DNA of 64,000 bases from Letharia columbiana (GCF_014066305.1 NW_023501097.1:186001-250000); one strand, 5' to 3'; positions 9,561-24,353 are shown, counted from the stretch's first letter. Notes: generated from the letters alone by a model not told the origin. Program-made: numbers and translations.

Positions 9561-12500
9561 TTAGTAATAGTGGCTAATAGTGATAGTAATATAGATAAGA
9601 ATACTTCGAAAGAGCTTTAAAGATTTAATAGCGATAGCGGTAATAGCGCTAAAGAAATAGCTGTTTCGATATAAAATAGCGAGTTCGTAGAGTATTAAGC
9701 CTAAGGCTCGGCGGGCGGCTCGAATAAATTATTTAAACTACGGGGATTAATAAAATAGCTCCTCTAGAGTTAGAATTAGCTTCTCTAAATAAATAATACT
9801 ATAAACGATATTTTAATCTAATTAATATATAAAACTTCTTAAATTTATTCTTAGATAGTATCTTAATAAGTTTATCGACTATCTATTATTCGATAGAAAT
9901 ATATTTAAGAGTAACAATATTAGTAATAACTTATTCTCGTATATAGTAATACTAAATATCGATATACTTAATACGCGTATAAAATTAAGAATTTTTAATA
10001 AGAGCTATAATATTCTAATTATTATAGTAGATAATAATAGTCTATATATACTTAGCGCTAAGATTAAGTTAATTAAAAAGTTTATATAGTTAAACTATCT
10101 TCTTAATAGCTTATATTTAATTAATATATTTAATCTTATAAGAGAATAGCGCTATAATAGATTATTATTTCGATAATTAATTAATAGTAATACTATTTAT
10201 ATTAAAGACGTAATTAAAGATAGAATATTAAGTATTCTAATTATTTATCTAGTTCGCGTCTATATAGCTAATAAGTAATTTTAGATCTCCTCTAAATATT
10301 AATTATTAGTTCTTAATATTATTTAGATATCGAAAGATACGCTTAATAGCCTTTTAATAAAATTTATCGAGATTTAAGATATATCTAGAGATTATTAAAA
10401 TAGCGAATATAATATTAAATTAAGTATCTAGTATTATATATATAAGTAATTTTATAGCTAATTAATAGATATAGCGAGATTAATTAATAAAGATAAAATT
10501 ATCTTTAGCGATATAAAATTTATTATTATTAATAAGAGTAAGCGATAGCGTAAAGCTTAATATATTATATTTCTTTAGAAATTTCTTAATATAATCTTTT
10601 TAGCTAAGACGTAGAATTCGATTAATATAATCTTTAATAATTATTATATTAAGATAATAGATATAAGATCTTAAATTAATTATTTCGAACTTCTTATTAA
10701 GCTTATTCTTAATATCTTATATTTTAATTTTATTAAATCTAGCGAGTAGAATATCGTTTATATAAATAGCGATAATAATAATATTATTAATAAATATAGA
10801 GAGATTAATAGTAATAGATTTAAAATCTAATTTCTTTAAATAGATTATAAGAATATTATATTAAATTTTAGAGGATTACTTTAGATCGTAAAGTGCCTTA
10901 ATAAGCTTATATATCTTATTCTTTTAATCTTTAATCTTAAAGCTAGTAGACTAAATAATATAAATTATCTTCTTAATATCGTTATATAGAAAGATAATTT
11001 TAATATTTATTTATTTAAGCTCTTAATTTAAGATAACTATTAATATAAAGATCGCTTTATAACTTATAAACTTAATAATAAAAATAAAGATTTTATTAAA
11101 ATCGATTTCTTTTTATTATTTAAAGTCGCGAATAATTTAGCGAGCTTTATATTATATAATCTCTTCTATAAAATTACGCTTAAGCTTATAAATCTATTAA
11201 TCTTTTAAAATATATATATTTAATAAAAGATTTATTAGAGTTTAAGTTTTATTAATAATAAGCGAGTCGATTTCTTTTCTTATAGTAATTTTCTAATATA
11301 TCTTATAATAAGAGTTCGATATAGCCTTTTTATAGATTCGAGATTTATAGAATTTAAAAGAAAAGGCTTTTATTAATAGCGCTAGGGGATCTAAAGAGAG
11401 TTTTTTATATACTCTTAAGATATCGAATAAGCGACTTATCGCTAAAATCGAGTTATAATCGCTTATAAAGCGAGTAATAAATTTAGAAGATATCGTTATA
11501 GAGATTATAGAGAGAGTTTTATTACTAAATATATTAGATAATTACTTTTCTAAAGACTTCGAATTAGCTAAGACTATTAGTTAAGCTCTTTTAAAAACTT
11601 AAATAAAATTAAATAAGTTATTAACTTTATCTTTAATAAAAGTTACTTATCTCTTTTAGCGATTCTTCTTTAAAACTATAAATAAAGAGAAAAGATAACT
11701 CTCGAAATAATTAATAATTTTAATAAGCCGGCGATCGTTACGATAGACTACCATTTTAATATTATTACGTATATCCTTCTCTAAAATAAAGAATATAAAC
11801 TTAGAAGGGACGTTATTAAATTACTTAATATTCGAGATAATAGCAATCTTATTATTATTTAAGAGTATATAATAGAAATAATCTTAATAGTTTATAAGTT
11901 ATTTCTTAATTATATAATTTTAATACTTCTTTTAATTAATAGCTTTAAATATAATCTAATAGAAGTTTATTTATTTAATAATATATAGATAAAAAATATT
12001 AAAAGAGAAATTAATATAAATCTTAAAAGAAGTAATATCTCGCTTAATTACGAGTTAGCGATTATATAAATAATTTCTAATATAAATAAACTCGATTTAA
12101 TACTTCTATAATAAATCGCTTTTCTTAAATATTACGCTAGTTTTACACTAAATAATAGCGCTTAATTATTTAAACTTATTATTTATTTAAGAATTTCTCG
12201 ATATAATATCTTTTTAGATAATTTCTCTAAATAGATAAAAGGCTTTTATTTTATAATTCTAATATTTTATATTATAATTAGAGCGAAGGCGAGTATAATA
12301 ATAATTATTATATTTTATATTATCGAGGAAAAGCTTAAATATAATAAGAATAAACTTATTAGATTTATTTAATAGAAGATAGATATTAAAGCGTAAAGTA
12401 AAATTATTTAGAAAGATAATTATAAATATATAGTCGTTATAAAAAGCGTTAAACGATTTTTAGAGATCGATATAAATTAAGTTATTCTTTTATCTCTCGA

Positions 12501-15500
12501 GAATAATATAGCGTTTATAAAGCTTTATTTTAAGATTAGCTACGAAGTATAACTTATAAATATTATTAAAAGAAGATTTAAAAAGATTTATTTCGATATA
12601 TATTTTAATTATCTTTTTAACGTTCTAAGTATCTAAATAATTTATATAAGTATATTATATATATAAAGTCTTTTTATAAATTTAAGACTCTTATTAATTA
12701 GAGAGCTTTATAGACTTAATAAAAAACTTATTATAAGTAGAAATTTCTTTATTAATAACGATTAAGGCTAAAGAGATATTTTTTTAAATATTAAGCGTAT
12801 AAAGGCGACTTTAAATACGTTTAAAGAAAAACTACTATTTTTCTATAAAAAGACCATCGAGAATAAAAGAAAGCGAGTATTATTACTTCTTTAATTATTT
12901 CTTAAAAATAAAATTAAAGTTATATTTAAATATATATTAGATATTATTAAGAGTTTAAATACGCTTAATACTCTTTATTTTATATTTAAGATTAATATTA
13001 TTAAAGTTAAAAGTTATATAGCTATTATCGACGAGTTTATTAATAAAATAAGATTTTTAGAATTTAGAGAAGATTTTAAAGATTAAGAAATTATAAATAA
13101 TATATTAAGTATATATATAATTACGAAGTTAGAGAGAGAATATTATTATTATAATAAAAAGTATAATAATAAAAACTCTATTTAAGAATTTAATTTTAAA
13201 AGATTTATAGATTTTATTATTTAAGATTTAGAAATTAATAATAAATATAATAGCGATATAAGTAATAAAATAACGCGCTATTATAGATTAGATAATTATA
13301 ATAACTACTTTAACGCTAAAAGATTAATTCTTCTCTTTCTTAAACTTTTTAAACTTAAATTTAATATTAATATTATTATCTTCTCGATTATCTCTTTTAT
13401 CTTAATCGCTATAACTATCACAACCTCTATTTTTAAAAACTTAAGATTCTTTATAAGCGCGCTTACGCTTTAGCTATTCGAGATACTTCTTAATAAAATA
13501 AAAATTCTTATTATAAATAATATAATACTTATAAATCTATATTTAGATATAAGAGTTACTAGAATTAATATTATTTTAAATATAATATTTAACTAATATA
13601 GACGTTATAGAAATAAAAATATAAATATTTATTTCGATATAGATAGTTATTATATAAGTATTAAAGAACTTAGCGAAGATAATAGAATTAGAGATAATAT
13701 TAAGTTATTATATTCTAGCGTAAGCTAGCGTAAATTTAAAAGATTTATCTTTATTATAAGAGTTATAATTTTAATTATAGATCTTATAATACTAAGTATA
13801 CTAGTTATCTAGACTCTTATAAAAATAATAAATCTTTTAATTCTTATTAATAATAAAAGGATATTTCTTAGATAAGCTATTAACTTCTTATAATAAACTT
13901 ATAAATTAATTAATATAGATCTATAGCTTATTTTTATAGATAGTAAAAATAAGAGACTTTAGTCTCTAAATAATAAAACTAAGAATATCTAATTTACGAG
14001 GTTTATATTCTTTTAAGTTCTTTTAAATAATTATAGCGTTAATATAGCTTTTAATAAAATCGCGCGAATTATTTTTATAGCGAGTCTTTATTATAATATA
14101 GAGTTTATAATACGCTTTAATTTATATTACGATATCTACGTCGATAATAACTTTAAAAATATCTCTTATAAATCGCTAATTAATTATTATTCTTATAATA
14201 ATCGCTAAATAAGAGATTAATTAAACGATATTAATTTTAATATAATATTAGAGATCTAATAGCACGAAGAAATCTTATATATTCTACTTTTATTTATAAT
14301 AATTAAAAGCGTTTTTAAATATAGAAATTTAATAAAGTTAGCTTAAATTAATTAAAAGCTTAATATCGATATATTTAGATATAATACTATTTATAAAGAA
14401 TTAATTTAATTTTTAAAGCTTAATAGAAGAAAGCTTTAATAAGAGCTTAAATTTAAAAATAAGATTTATAATATAGTAGGGCTTAATAAAATAAATAAAA
14501 TAAATAATATCAATAAAACTAACTTCGCTTTAAATTTGAAGAGCTCTTTATTTAAAATTAACTCTAATAATAATTTAAGAATAAATTAACTCGATATAAT
14601 AATAGAATTAACGCGAGAGATTAAAGTATACTCGCTATCGATATTATTTATATTTAAAATATTTATAATTATTTAAAGCGTATAGAGGAAATTCTATTAA
14701 GTTCTAAAATTAGCTCGATATAACTTAAAGCGTTATTTAAAAAAAAATCTTATATTATAATCTATAATGTAATTAATAATACTTTAAAAAGATAAGTTTT
14801 AATTTATAGATACTAGAGGGAAATATAATATAAGTATATAAAATCTTTATAAAAAATTATTACTCTTTATACTTAAGGGGGGATTTAATTAAATTTTATT
14901 TCTTATATTATTATCGCGATTATCTTAATCGCTTTCTATTATATTTATAATATAATATCTTCTATTAATTAGCTCTTCTATTAAAAAAATTAATTAAGAT
15001 TAAATATAAGATTACTTATAATTTCGCTTCGCTCGCTTATTAAAATTAATTAAAGCTTCTTTATAAGATCGCTTTATTTATATAAATATAGAGAATAATT
15101 ATTCTTCGATTATTACGATAGAGAATAATTTCTCTTTATATATTAATATACTTAATACGCGAGATATAGATTATTTTCTCTTTTAGCGTTACGTCGTTAT
15201 CTTAGACTAGATTTTAGTCTTTATTATAGAAATTATATAATAAAATATTAGAGTCTAATCGCTTATTATTAATTTTTAATATAGCGAAATATAAGAATAA
15301 GAATATATCGTCTTTTATCTTTAGCGTATTCTACTTAATATAGAGAAATTAATAATATTTTAGCGATTATAGCGACTATATAACGAAAAAGTATAGGTAT
15401 ATAATACTCTATTACGGCGTATAATAACTTCGATATTATATAATTAAATACGATATATCTTAATTTATCTTAAATTATCTTATATAAAAAACGATAAGAA

Positions 15501-15813
15501 AGTTTATACGCTAAATTATTAATATAATATATTAATATATTAATAATTTCGATATAGCCCCCCTTACTCGCTACTTTTATTCTTTTAATTAAAAGCGTAT
15601 TTAATATATATTATCTAGTCTAAATAATTATCTTAAAATAAAAAATATCTATATTACGAAGATTAATAAAAGAGGTTCTCCGCGGTTATAACTACTATTA
15701 TTTAATAAATATTAATATAATAAATACGCTAAAAGTAGTTATAGCTACGATAGATAATAGATAGATTATAAAATAATTAAAATAGTTATTAAATAGAGCT
15801 TAGGCTTATAATC

Positions 15814-15961
15814 TATTAAAATATAAGATAGAATACTTAGTTATATTAACTAGAGAGTTCTATAAAAGAAAAGAGCGACTAGATATAAATATACTAAGAT
15901 ATATTATATAACTATATTATATAATTTCTAAGACGTTAAAAGTTACTTAATTAAATTTTTA
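15814..15961 (-). repeat. 5' LTR of the minus-strand Copia (family 1)
   Basis: Begins TATTAAAATATAAGATAG on the plus strand and follows the LTRs at 43.76, 54.63 and 61.60 kb to GACGTTAAAAGTTA. Its outer end is decayed into A/T-rich sequence. Confidence 0.65.
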
Positions 15962-16040
15962 AAAAAATTTTTTAATAAAAAATAAAAATTTAAAAAAAAA
16001 TTTTTTTTTTTAAAAATTTTTTTTTTAAAAAATAAAAAAA
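15955..16040. repeat. Poly-A/poly-T palindromic tract
   Basis: Alternating runs of A and T of up to about a dozen bases, able to fold back on themselves. It marks the junction between the minus-strand Copia and the plus-strand Copia to its right. Confidence 0.7.
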
Positions 16041-17465
16041 AAATTAATTAATTCTAAAATAATAGAATTACTTTTTATTATATCGATTTTAATATTATAT
16101 ATTTAATTTATATATAAAATTAAAGATTAAATAATATTATAAATCTATAATATACTTATTATAATATTATTAAATCTAATTAAAATTAGATTTTTAATTA
16201 TTATCTTTTTTTTATTATAATAAAAATATATTATATATAATATTTTTAATTTATTATAGATTATAACTATATATTTAATATATTATTTATAATTTCTTAA
16301 TCTTTAAGATTATTAATTAAGAATTTTTTAAAGTCTTTTATTTTATTAATAAATTTATTAATAATAATTATATAGCTCTTATCTAATTATAAAAAAATTA
16401 TTAAAAATTAATTTTAAATATAAAAATAAAAAAATTATTAATCTGTATTTAGTATTTTTTTAATAATATTTAATATATATTAGATATATAATTTTAATTT
16501 AATCTTTAAGAAATAATTAAAAAGTAATAATACTAGCTATTTTTTTATTCTCGATAATCTAATCGTTTATAAAAAAATTTATTATATATTTTTTTCGCTA
16601 ATATATTTAGAGCGTATCTCTATATACTTATATATTTAAAAAATTAAGATTTTTATATTTTTATTATTATAAAAAAAATTAAATCTTATAAGTTAAATTT
16701 TTTATTAAGTTTTATAAAAGCTTTTTAATAAATAAATAATCTCGAATATTAATTAAGAATATTTTATATATATAATATACTTATATAAATTATTTAAATA
16801 TTTAAAATATTATATAAAAAACAATTAAAATATATATTAAAATAATTTTTTTTAGATAATATTTATAAGTTATACTTTATAGTTAATCGTTAAAATAAAA
16901 TTCTATAAATATTATATTATTTTTAAGAGCTATAAAAAAATAATCTAGAATTTATATTAATTAAAATAGATTATATTAATATTTTTTATAATAACTATAC
17001 TATTTATAATTATAATCTTTTTAAATAATTTTTTTTTATATTTTTAATATTTAGTCTTTTTATTTAATAATAAATAATAAATTTTTTTTATTATATCTTA
17101 ATCTTTTTTGTTAATACTATAAAATATAATAATTATTATTATATTTATCTTCGCTTTAATTATAATATAAAATATTAAAATTATAAAATAAAAGTCTTTC
17201 ATCTATTTAGAGAAATCGTTTAAAAAAAAAATTATATTAAAAAATTTCTAAATAAATAATAAGTTTAAATAATTAGATATTATTATTTAATATAAAATTA
17301 ATATAATATTTAAAAAAAAATCTACTATATAAATATTAAATTAAATTTATTTATATTAAAAATTATTTATATAATTATTAATTTATAATTAAATAAAATA
17401 TTACTTCTTTTAAAACTTATATTAATTTTTTTTTTAATTTTTTTTATATATTATTAAATAAATAA
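16041..17465 (+). mobile_element. Plus-strand Copia family 1, segment 1
   Basis: Matches the reverse complement of the minus-strand Copia, e.g. 16,690-16,860 with 12,600-12,720, and 17,130-17,260 with 12,180-12,300. It is interrupted at 17,465 by the gypsy element and resumes at 24,354 without loss. Stops are everywhere; only pol-region similarity remains. Confidence 0.75.
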
Positions 17466-17648
17466 TGTTACGACCGTATTCTATATCTCCCTTAATATAT
17501 TATTCAGCCCTATAGCCTATTAGGGCCTAGCGTATCTTAGTAGAGTTATCTACTACTATCTAATATCTTCTATCTATATAGCTATTTAATATCTAGTTAT
17601 CTTATTTAATATATCTATATTAATACTATATCTATATTAATTCTAATA
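17466..17648 (+). repeat. 5' LTR of the chromovirus
   Basis: 183 bp, TGTTACGACC... to ...CTAATA, preceded by AATAA. It differs from the 3' LTR by about two dozen C/T or G/A transitions with no indels. Confidence 0.92.
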
Positions 17649-17699
17649 CTATAATTAGATTACCTTATTTACTATATTTAAATTAATAGATAAATTTAA

Positions 17700-19900
17700 G
17701 AAATCTATTAATAGAGGCTTTAATAAGATATTAAGTTAAGTTATTATATTTCTAGATAAATCTATTATATAGATAATATATTATAAAGAGTATTTATCGA
17801 GATAGCGTAATAGCTTTATAATTAGTTAGAGAGATAAAGTAATTATTAAACTAGTTTATTTATACGACTAATAAATTTAAAGAAATTACTACTTAACTTA
17901 ATAATTATATAATTAATTCTCTAAACGAAGTAAATATATTTAAAAGAACGATATTTAGATTATCTATAATTTTTATAATAGTCTAAACGATCTATAAACT
18001 AGGGAAAAAAGTCCTCGTAAAATATAATATTATTTTTCGAATTTATAGTAAAGTCTTATAAAAGATATTATAAGAAGTTTTTCTTTTTTCTTCTTCGCTT
18101 AATATCTATAATATTAAAAAATCGAGAGAAATAACGTAACTCTCTTATCTTTATTTTAAAATTATTATTTTTAATATATAATTAAGTAAGATAAATCGAG
18201 TTAATAATCTTCTTACTTAGATATTTAATTAATAATAATCTTTATTATCTAATAATATAGCGGAGAATATCGCGATTATTACGAATTTATAATAGATTAT
18301 TAATATTAATTAATTACGTAATTAAACTAATAAAAAGCTTAATTAATTTCTTATTATACTCCGCGACCTCCGCTATTAATAAGACTAGTTTTAAGATATA
18401 GCTAAATAGTATATTAATCTTAAGATTAAAAAGAATAAGATAATAAATTAATAAGATAAGATTTAATAACGTTTAAAATAAGTTAGTATTAAGGTCGAGA
18501 AGCTATAAGAATAAAATAGAGAGCTTTAATAATAGCTAATAGTAATATAATTAAATATATTTAAAAACTTATAAATTACCTCTAAGATATAAGCGTTAAC
18601 TCTAATAAAGCTTATCTAAGTTCTATATCTTATTTATAGAAAAGAGAAATTTATTAAACTATTAAATTCTCTCTTCTTTATTAATAATAAAAATCTTATA
18701 TAAGAGAATTAGTTAGTTAAAATAAAGGAAAAGTTATTAAATAATAAGAATTACTATTTTATCGAGATATCTTAAATTACTTATCTTCTATTATATATAA
18801 ATAAAAAAGCGATTTTTTATATTCTAAATAGGAGATATAAAGATATTATAAATTTTTATATATTAATTAGCGAGGTTATAAATTAGCTAGCTAAGATCTA
18901 TAAAGAGATAAATTATTATAAAAAGATAAGATATAAATATAATTCTCTTTAATAGATAATTTAGCTCTTTAATAGATTCTATATAAAATTTATTAGACTC
19001 GATTTTATACTTAACTATAATAAAATCTATCTAAGAAATAATTTAAATATTAAGCTATAAATATATATCTAACTTTATTTTATTTTTATAACTCTTTCTA
19101 ATTATAAATCTATATTTCTAAAAGATATTAAAAAATATTTTATAAATAATAATAACTTATAGCGCGTAGACTATAAATTATATCTAACTTTAATTATCGA
19201 TAAAACGACTCTTAAAATTATTATAACTCGAATAAGAAAGATGATTATCGCTATAATTAAGGATTATACGCCTTTCGCTACTATATTAAATACTTATACT
19301 CTAAATATCTTTTAGAGTATATTAAAGGCGATAATCGATATAGATTTAAGAAACTTAATATATTTTAATTATAAGAAGATAGGCTATATAAGACGCGACT
19401 ATCTAGTATAGAAATAGATTAACGCTAATAAGAAGACCTTACGAGAAATAGAAATTTACGAACTTATTATCGATAACGAATATAAGATAAATCTACTAGC
19501 CGACGCTTACGAAGTCTCTAAAAATTCGAGAAACGAATAGCCTCTATTAAAGTTACGATAAGAGAAATTTATAATATATATCTACTAAATACTCTTAATA
19601 ATTTTTTAATATACTATTCTTTTAGAATATAAGTAACGCTATCGTTATAAAGACGAAAATATTTACTTTAAAATACTCTTATTAATAGTGAATATACTAG
19701 AATATATATAATTATTAATAAATCTCTAATTTATAAAATTTATAAAGAATTACTATTAAAATCGATCTTACTATCGAAATCTAAATCTTTAAAAAATTAC
19801 GATAGCCGCATTATAAAGAAGTCTATGAACTACTATTTACTTTCGATAATAATAATAAATATTTATCGAGAGAAAACGTATCTTATACTTATCACCCCTC
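17700..19900 (+). pseudogene. Chromovirus gag/protease region relic
   Basis: Expected position of gag and protease between the 5' LTR and the RT domain. The region is heavily mutated; I recognise no zinc knuckle or protease triad and call it by position only. Confidence 0.5.
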
Positions 19901-22900
19901 TTATATATAATATAATTCTAGAAAAATCATAAATAAATAAGTATAAGATATTACTCGATATAATAAAAGATAAGATTCTTTTTATATTAGACCGCTATAA
20001 TTATAACGATAATAAGATCTTAATAATAAAGAATCTCGCTATCTTATTAAATTCGAAATTAAAACTTTCTACTCTATAGACTATCTTAAAGAAAGAATCT
20101 TCTTCTTAACTTATATATAACGACGACTTAGATTTTATTATTAACTTAAATATCTCTAGCGAATTAACTAATAAGAAGAGATTAATATCTACTTCTCGAA
20201 ATATAAGATAAAAATAAGATATAAACTTATAATTTATTAATATCGCTGAAATTAGTATTATATTATACTATTAATTAGCGCGTAATAAGGAAAATTATTT
20301 ATTTACTCTTATTATAAATAAGATCTATAACTCGCTATTAAAAGAGTTATCTCTTTAAAAGAAATTATATAATTCTCGTATATTAATTAATAAGTTATAT
20401 TTTTATAACTTAGAAAAGAAGTATAAGAGGTGCTATAGATCGAATTATTCTATTTAAATTAGCGTTATCAAAATTATTAGCCCTAAAGATATTAAACGAA
20501 AACTCTCTATAAAGTATTACGACTATTTAAATATTTTCGATAAAACGAAAACGAATAAACTACTATTACACCGCCTTTATAATTATAAATTAAAATTTAT
20601 AAAGACTAATATCGCCGGATTATTAAAGAATTAAGTCTATTTTATATTAGAATATAAGTTGAAATAAATTAAGAAGTATTTAAATAAGTATTTAAAAAAG
20701 GATTTTATAACACCTAGTTATACTCCGTTTATATCCTTTATTCTATTTATCGAGAAATTAAATAAGAATTTATATTTTTATATAAACTATTAAAGACTAA
20801 ATACTATTATTAAGAGAAATCAATATTTAATTCTATTAATAGATAAAGTTCTCGCGAGAATTTAGGGCTGTAAATATCTTACTCGATTAGATATTATAGT
20901 TATATTTAATAAATTACGTATATACCCCGATAATAAGAATTTTATTATATTTATTATCTTTCTAGACGTATATAAATATCGAGTACTTTTCTTCGATCTA
21001 ACTAATGGCCTAGCTATCTATTAATAATATATAAATAATATTCTATTTAAGTATCTAAACGACTTCTATTAAGTCTATCTCGACGATATTCTTATTTATA
21101 GTTAATCGAGAAAGAAATATATATTACGTATATTTAAAAGATTCTTTAAAAGTTATAAGAGGTCGAATTATAGATAGATATCCTTAAATACGAATTTTAT
21201 ATCTAGAAAACGAAATTTTTAGGCTTTCTTATTTCGATTAATAGCCTATAAATGAACTTTATTAAAATTTAAGCTATTATTAAATAATCTATACCCATCA
21301 ATTTAAAGGAGATATAGGCCTTTATTAGCTTTTATAACTTCTATCGTTAATTTATAAGAGACTTTTTAAAGATTATAAAATTAATAATAAAACTTATAAT
21401 TAAGAAAGTAATATTCGATTAGTTATTGATTTATTAAAAAGCCTTTTATTTACTAAAGATAGCTATTACGAGAGCTTTAATTTTATACTATTTCGATAGA
21501 TCGAAGAATATTATACTTAAAATAAACTCCTCTAATTATATTAATAATAGTATTCTATTCTAGTATAATAATAAAGAAATCTTATATTCGATAATTTTTT
21601 ATAATAAGAATCTTACTCTAGCTAAATATAATTATTAAATCTATAATAAGAAGTTATTAGTTATTATTCGCTATCTAAAATATTAATATTCTAAATTAAA
21701 ATATATCGATATCTCTATTAAGATTTTTATAAATTATAAGAGCTTAATATACTTTACTAAAAAAAGGGACTTAAGCCGTCGCTAAGCCCGCTATTTAAAT
21801 ATACTATTTAAATTTAATATTAAAATTATTTATTATTTAGAGCCTTAAAATATTAAAGCTAATATATTTATATATATAGCCGATTTTAAGCTAAATAGTT
21901 TAAAGAATAAATACTTAAAATAATAATACTAGACGATATTTACATTTAATTATTTAAAACTTAATAATAGAAACGTTAGAATTTATATTATTAATAACTT
22001 TATCTTTTATAGAATAGCCTAGAAAAATAAGATTAATAAGTTCTATAACGAAATTCGTAAGATAATTATAAAAGATAAGAATAAACTCCGCGAAGTTATA
22101 CTTAATAAATACTTTATAGAGAATAAGATACTCTATTATAAGAATCGCTTATAGATATTAAAAGATTTATATATCGACGTTATTCGCGAAGTATATAATT
22201 AATTCTTATATAAATATCTCGATATAGCTCGTATTTATAAGCTATTTAAGCGAGAATACTATTAACGAGATATAAAAGCTATTATTACTATCTATATCTA
22301 AAACTACTATATTTATTATAAATCTAAAGCCTCTTATAATCGAGAATATAGCTTATTATAATCTCTATTAATTCCTTAAAAGTAATAATAGAATATCTCG
22401 ATAGACTTCGTAATAGATTTATCTATATTCGATAAATATAACGCTATCTAAATAGCGATAGATCGATTTATTAAGAAATAATACTACGTCGCGTACTCTA
22501 ATATAGATAAAGAAACTACGATCGAAAAGATGATTAATATATTATTTAAGAAGGTCTTTCGCTTATACGATTTATCGATATTAATAATTTTAGATAGAGG
22601 CTCTTAATTTATATTAATAATATAAAAAGTCTTTTATAAATAACTTAAAATTAAAACTAAATTATCGATAGTCTTTTATTTTAAAATTAATAAATAAATT
22701 AAATGAGCTAACTAGAATATAAAATATTATCTTTAAATATACTATAATTATATATAGAATAATTAATCTAGATAATTATCTATTACTAAGTTCGCTAATA
22801 ATAATACTACTTCTATAGTAATAAGTATCTTATTATTCTTTATAAATAAAGACTTTTATTCTTAAATAAGTTTTAGCTTAGATATTATTAATTATAATAT

Positions 22901-23450
22901 TATTTATAAATATCTTAATATTATTTAAGCGAAGGATATTATTAAGTATATATAATAAGTTTTTAATTATATTTAAAATAATATAAATCGCGTTTAAAAG
23001 GCTATAATAACTTAGATTAATAAGTAACGCTAGAAGATTAGTTTTAAAGTAAGCGATATAGTCTTTCTTAGTAGTAAGAATATTATCTTAAATTAATCGT
23101 TTTAAAAATTAAATAATAAGAGATATAGCTTATTTAAAGTAATAGATCTTATAAGAATCTTATATCGCTTAGAGCTTCTAGTAAGTATAAAGATTTATAA
23201 TATATTTTATCTTAATCTCTTAAGTTTTATATTAATAAATCTTTTATCTAAATAGATTAATTCTTTATTAAAGTATATTACTATCGAAAATCGAATTAAA
23301 TAAATAATAAAGAAGATTATCGTTTTTAAATTTATTAATAACCGCTTTAAATATTAGATAAAATAAAAGAATCTTAATAAGAATCTTAAATAATATAATT
23401 CGGATAGTAGTGAATTTAAAAATTGTTAAGATATAATTAACGATTTCTAT
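19900..23450 (+). pseudogene. Chromovirus pol relic (RT, RNase H, integrase, chromodomain)
   Basis: The reverse-transcriptase box YLDDILIYS is intact at 21,076 onward, with the preceding palm region readable. RNase H is recognisable at about 21,470-21,870 (YNNKEILYSIIFYNKNL, then KKRDLSRR). The integrase core is at 22,391-22,680 (SIDFVIDLSIFDKYNAI, then ILDRGS). A chromodomain-like C-terminus lies at about 23,290-23,450 (RFKY, then KNL and YNSDSSEFKNCQDI). The protease and 5' limits are not resolved. In chromoviruses the chromodomain directs integration to H3K9-methylated chromatin, consistent with this setting. Confidence 0.85.
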
Positions 23451-24170
23451 AAGCGATATTTATAAGTAGTTTACTAAGCTTAGCAATATCTCGAATATCG
23501 CGTTTTTAAATAAATTAAAATTATTCGATATTTTATAACGACTTTATTTTCTTCGTATTCGTAATTTAATTTTTTAGATCTATATTACTTTATAATAATC
23601 TTATTTTAAACTTATTAAATTATCTTCTCTTATTAATATAACTCTTAATATATTTTAAGATTATATTAGATTATATATAAATCTTACTATCGTTATCGCT
23701 AGATATAATTAATATTAATTAAATAACTTATTATAGAGAAGTTTATATTAAACTAATTTAATATTAAATTAAAGTTTAACGTCTACGGCTTAATTTAATT
23801 CGAGATCTCTTAACTAATTAACTCGCACTATTTTATTAATATTCTTTATACTAAAATATTAACTCGAGAATTACTATTACTTATTAAAATACTTATATTT
23901 ACTACTTATTTATTATTATATTAATTTCTTTTAGATTAGAATCTCTATACTCGCTATATCTCTAGCTAGTAATAATATTAACGCGAAGATTAAGATATAA
24001 GCTTTCGCTATCTATACTATCGTCGAGAAAGACTATAGTATTAAAGATCTCGGATATTAAAAGTTCTTTATTATTTCATTAATTTTCAAGCGAGCGTATA
24101 TATATACTATTTTTATTACTCTTTCACTTATTAATTATAAGAATATGATTCTATAAGGGAGGGGGGGTAG

Positions 24171-24353
24171 TATTACGACTATACCCTATATCTCCCTTAA
24201 TATATCATCTAGCCCTATAGCCTATTAAGGCCTAGCGTGTCTTAGTAGAGCTATCTACTACTATCTAATGCCTTCTATCTATATAGCTATCCGATACCTA
24301 GTTATCTTATTCAATATACCTACATTAATACCACATCTATATCGATCCTAATA
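24171..24353 (+). repeat. 3' LTR of the chromovirus
   Basis: 183 bp, TATTACGACT... to ...CCTAATA, followed by AATAA. It keeps many more CA/TG pairs than the 5' LTR (e.g. CATTAATACCACATC where the 5' LTR has only TA). Confidence 0.92.

Larger units (their letters stand above)
8881..15961 (-). mobile_element. Degenerate Ty1/Copia retrotransposon, family 1
   Basis: Minus-strand Copia relic: truncated 3' LTR at 8,881-8,927, internal region with pol, 5' LTR at 15,814-15,961. The reverse-transcriptase catalytic box is readable at 10,747-10,764 as Y-I-N-D-I-L preceded by IIIIA, that is YVDDIL with two G-to-A changes. Stops occur throughout. No target duplication is visible because the 3' LTR is broken and the 5' LTR abuts an A/T palindrome. 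Its 5' portion forms a large inverted repeat with 7,536-8,866. Confidence 0.8.
17466..24353 (+). mobile_element. Full-length Ty3/gypsy chromovirus (6,888 bp), RIP-mutated
   Basis: Complete element with two 183-bp LTRs (17,466-17,648 and 24,171-24,353), a polypurine tract AGGGAGGGGGGGTAG ending at 24,170, and a 5-bp target duplication AATAA (17,461-17,465 and 24,354-24,358). Domains read in order on the plus strand: reverse transcriptase, RNase H, integrase core, C-terminal chromodomain. Frames are broken by TAA/TAG that replace CAA/CAG/TGG. The target is the plus-strand Copia. Confidence 0.92.

Noticed and set aside
15955..16040. Replication origin in the A/T palindrome
   Set aside because: Base composition alone is not evidence in a block that is AT-rich throughout; no specific motif is seen.
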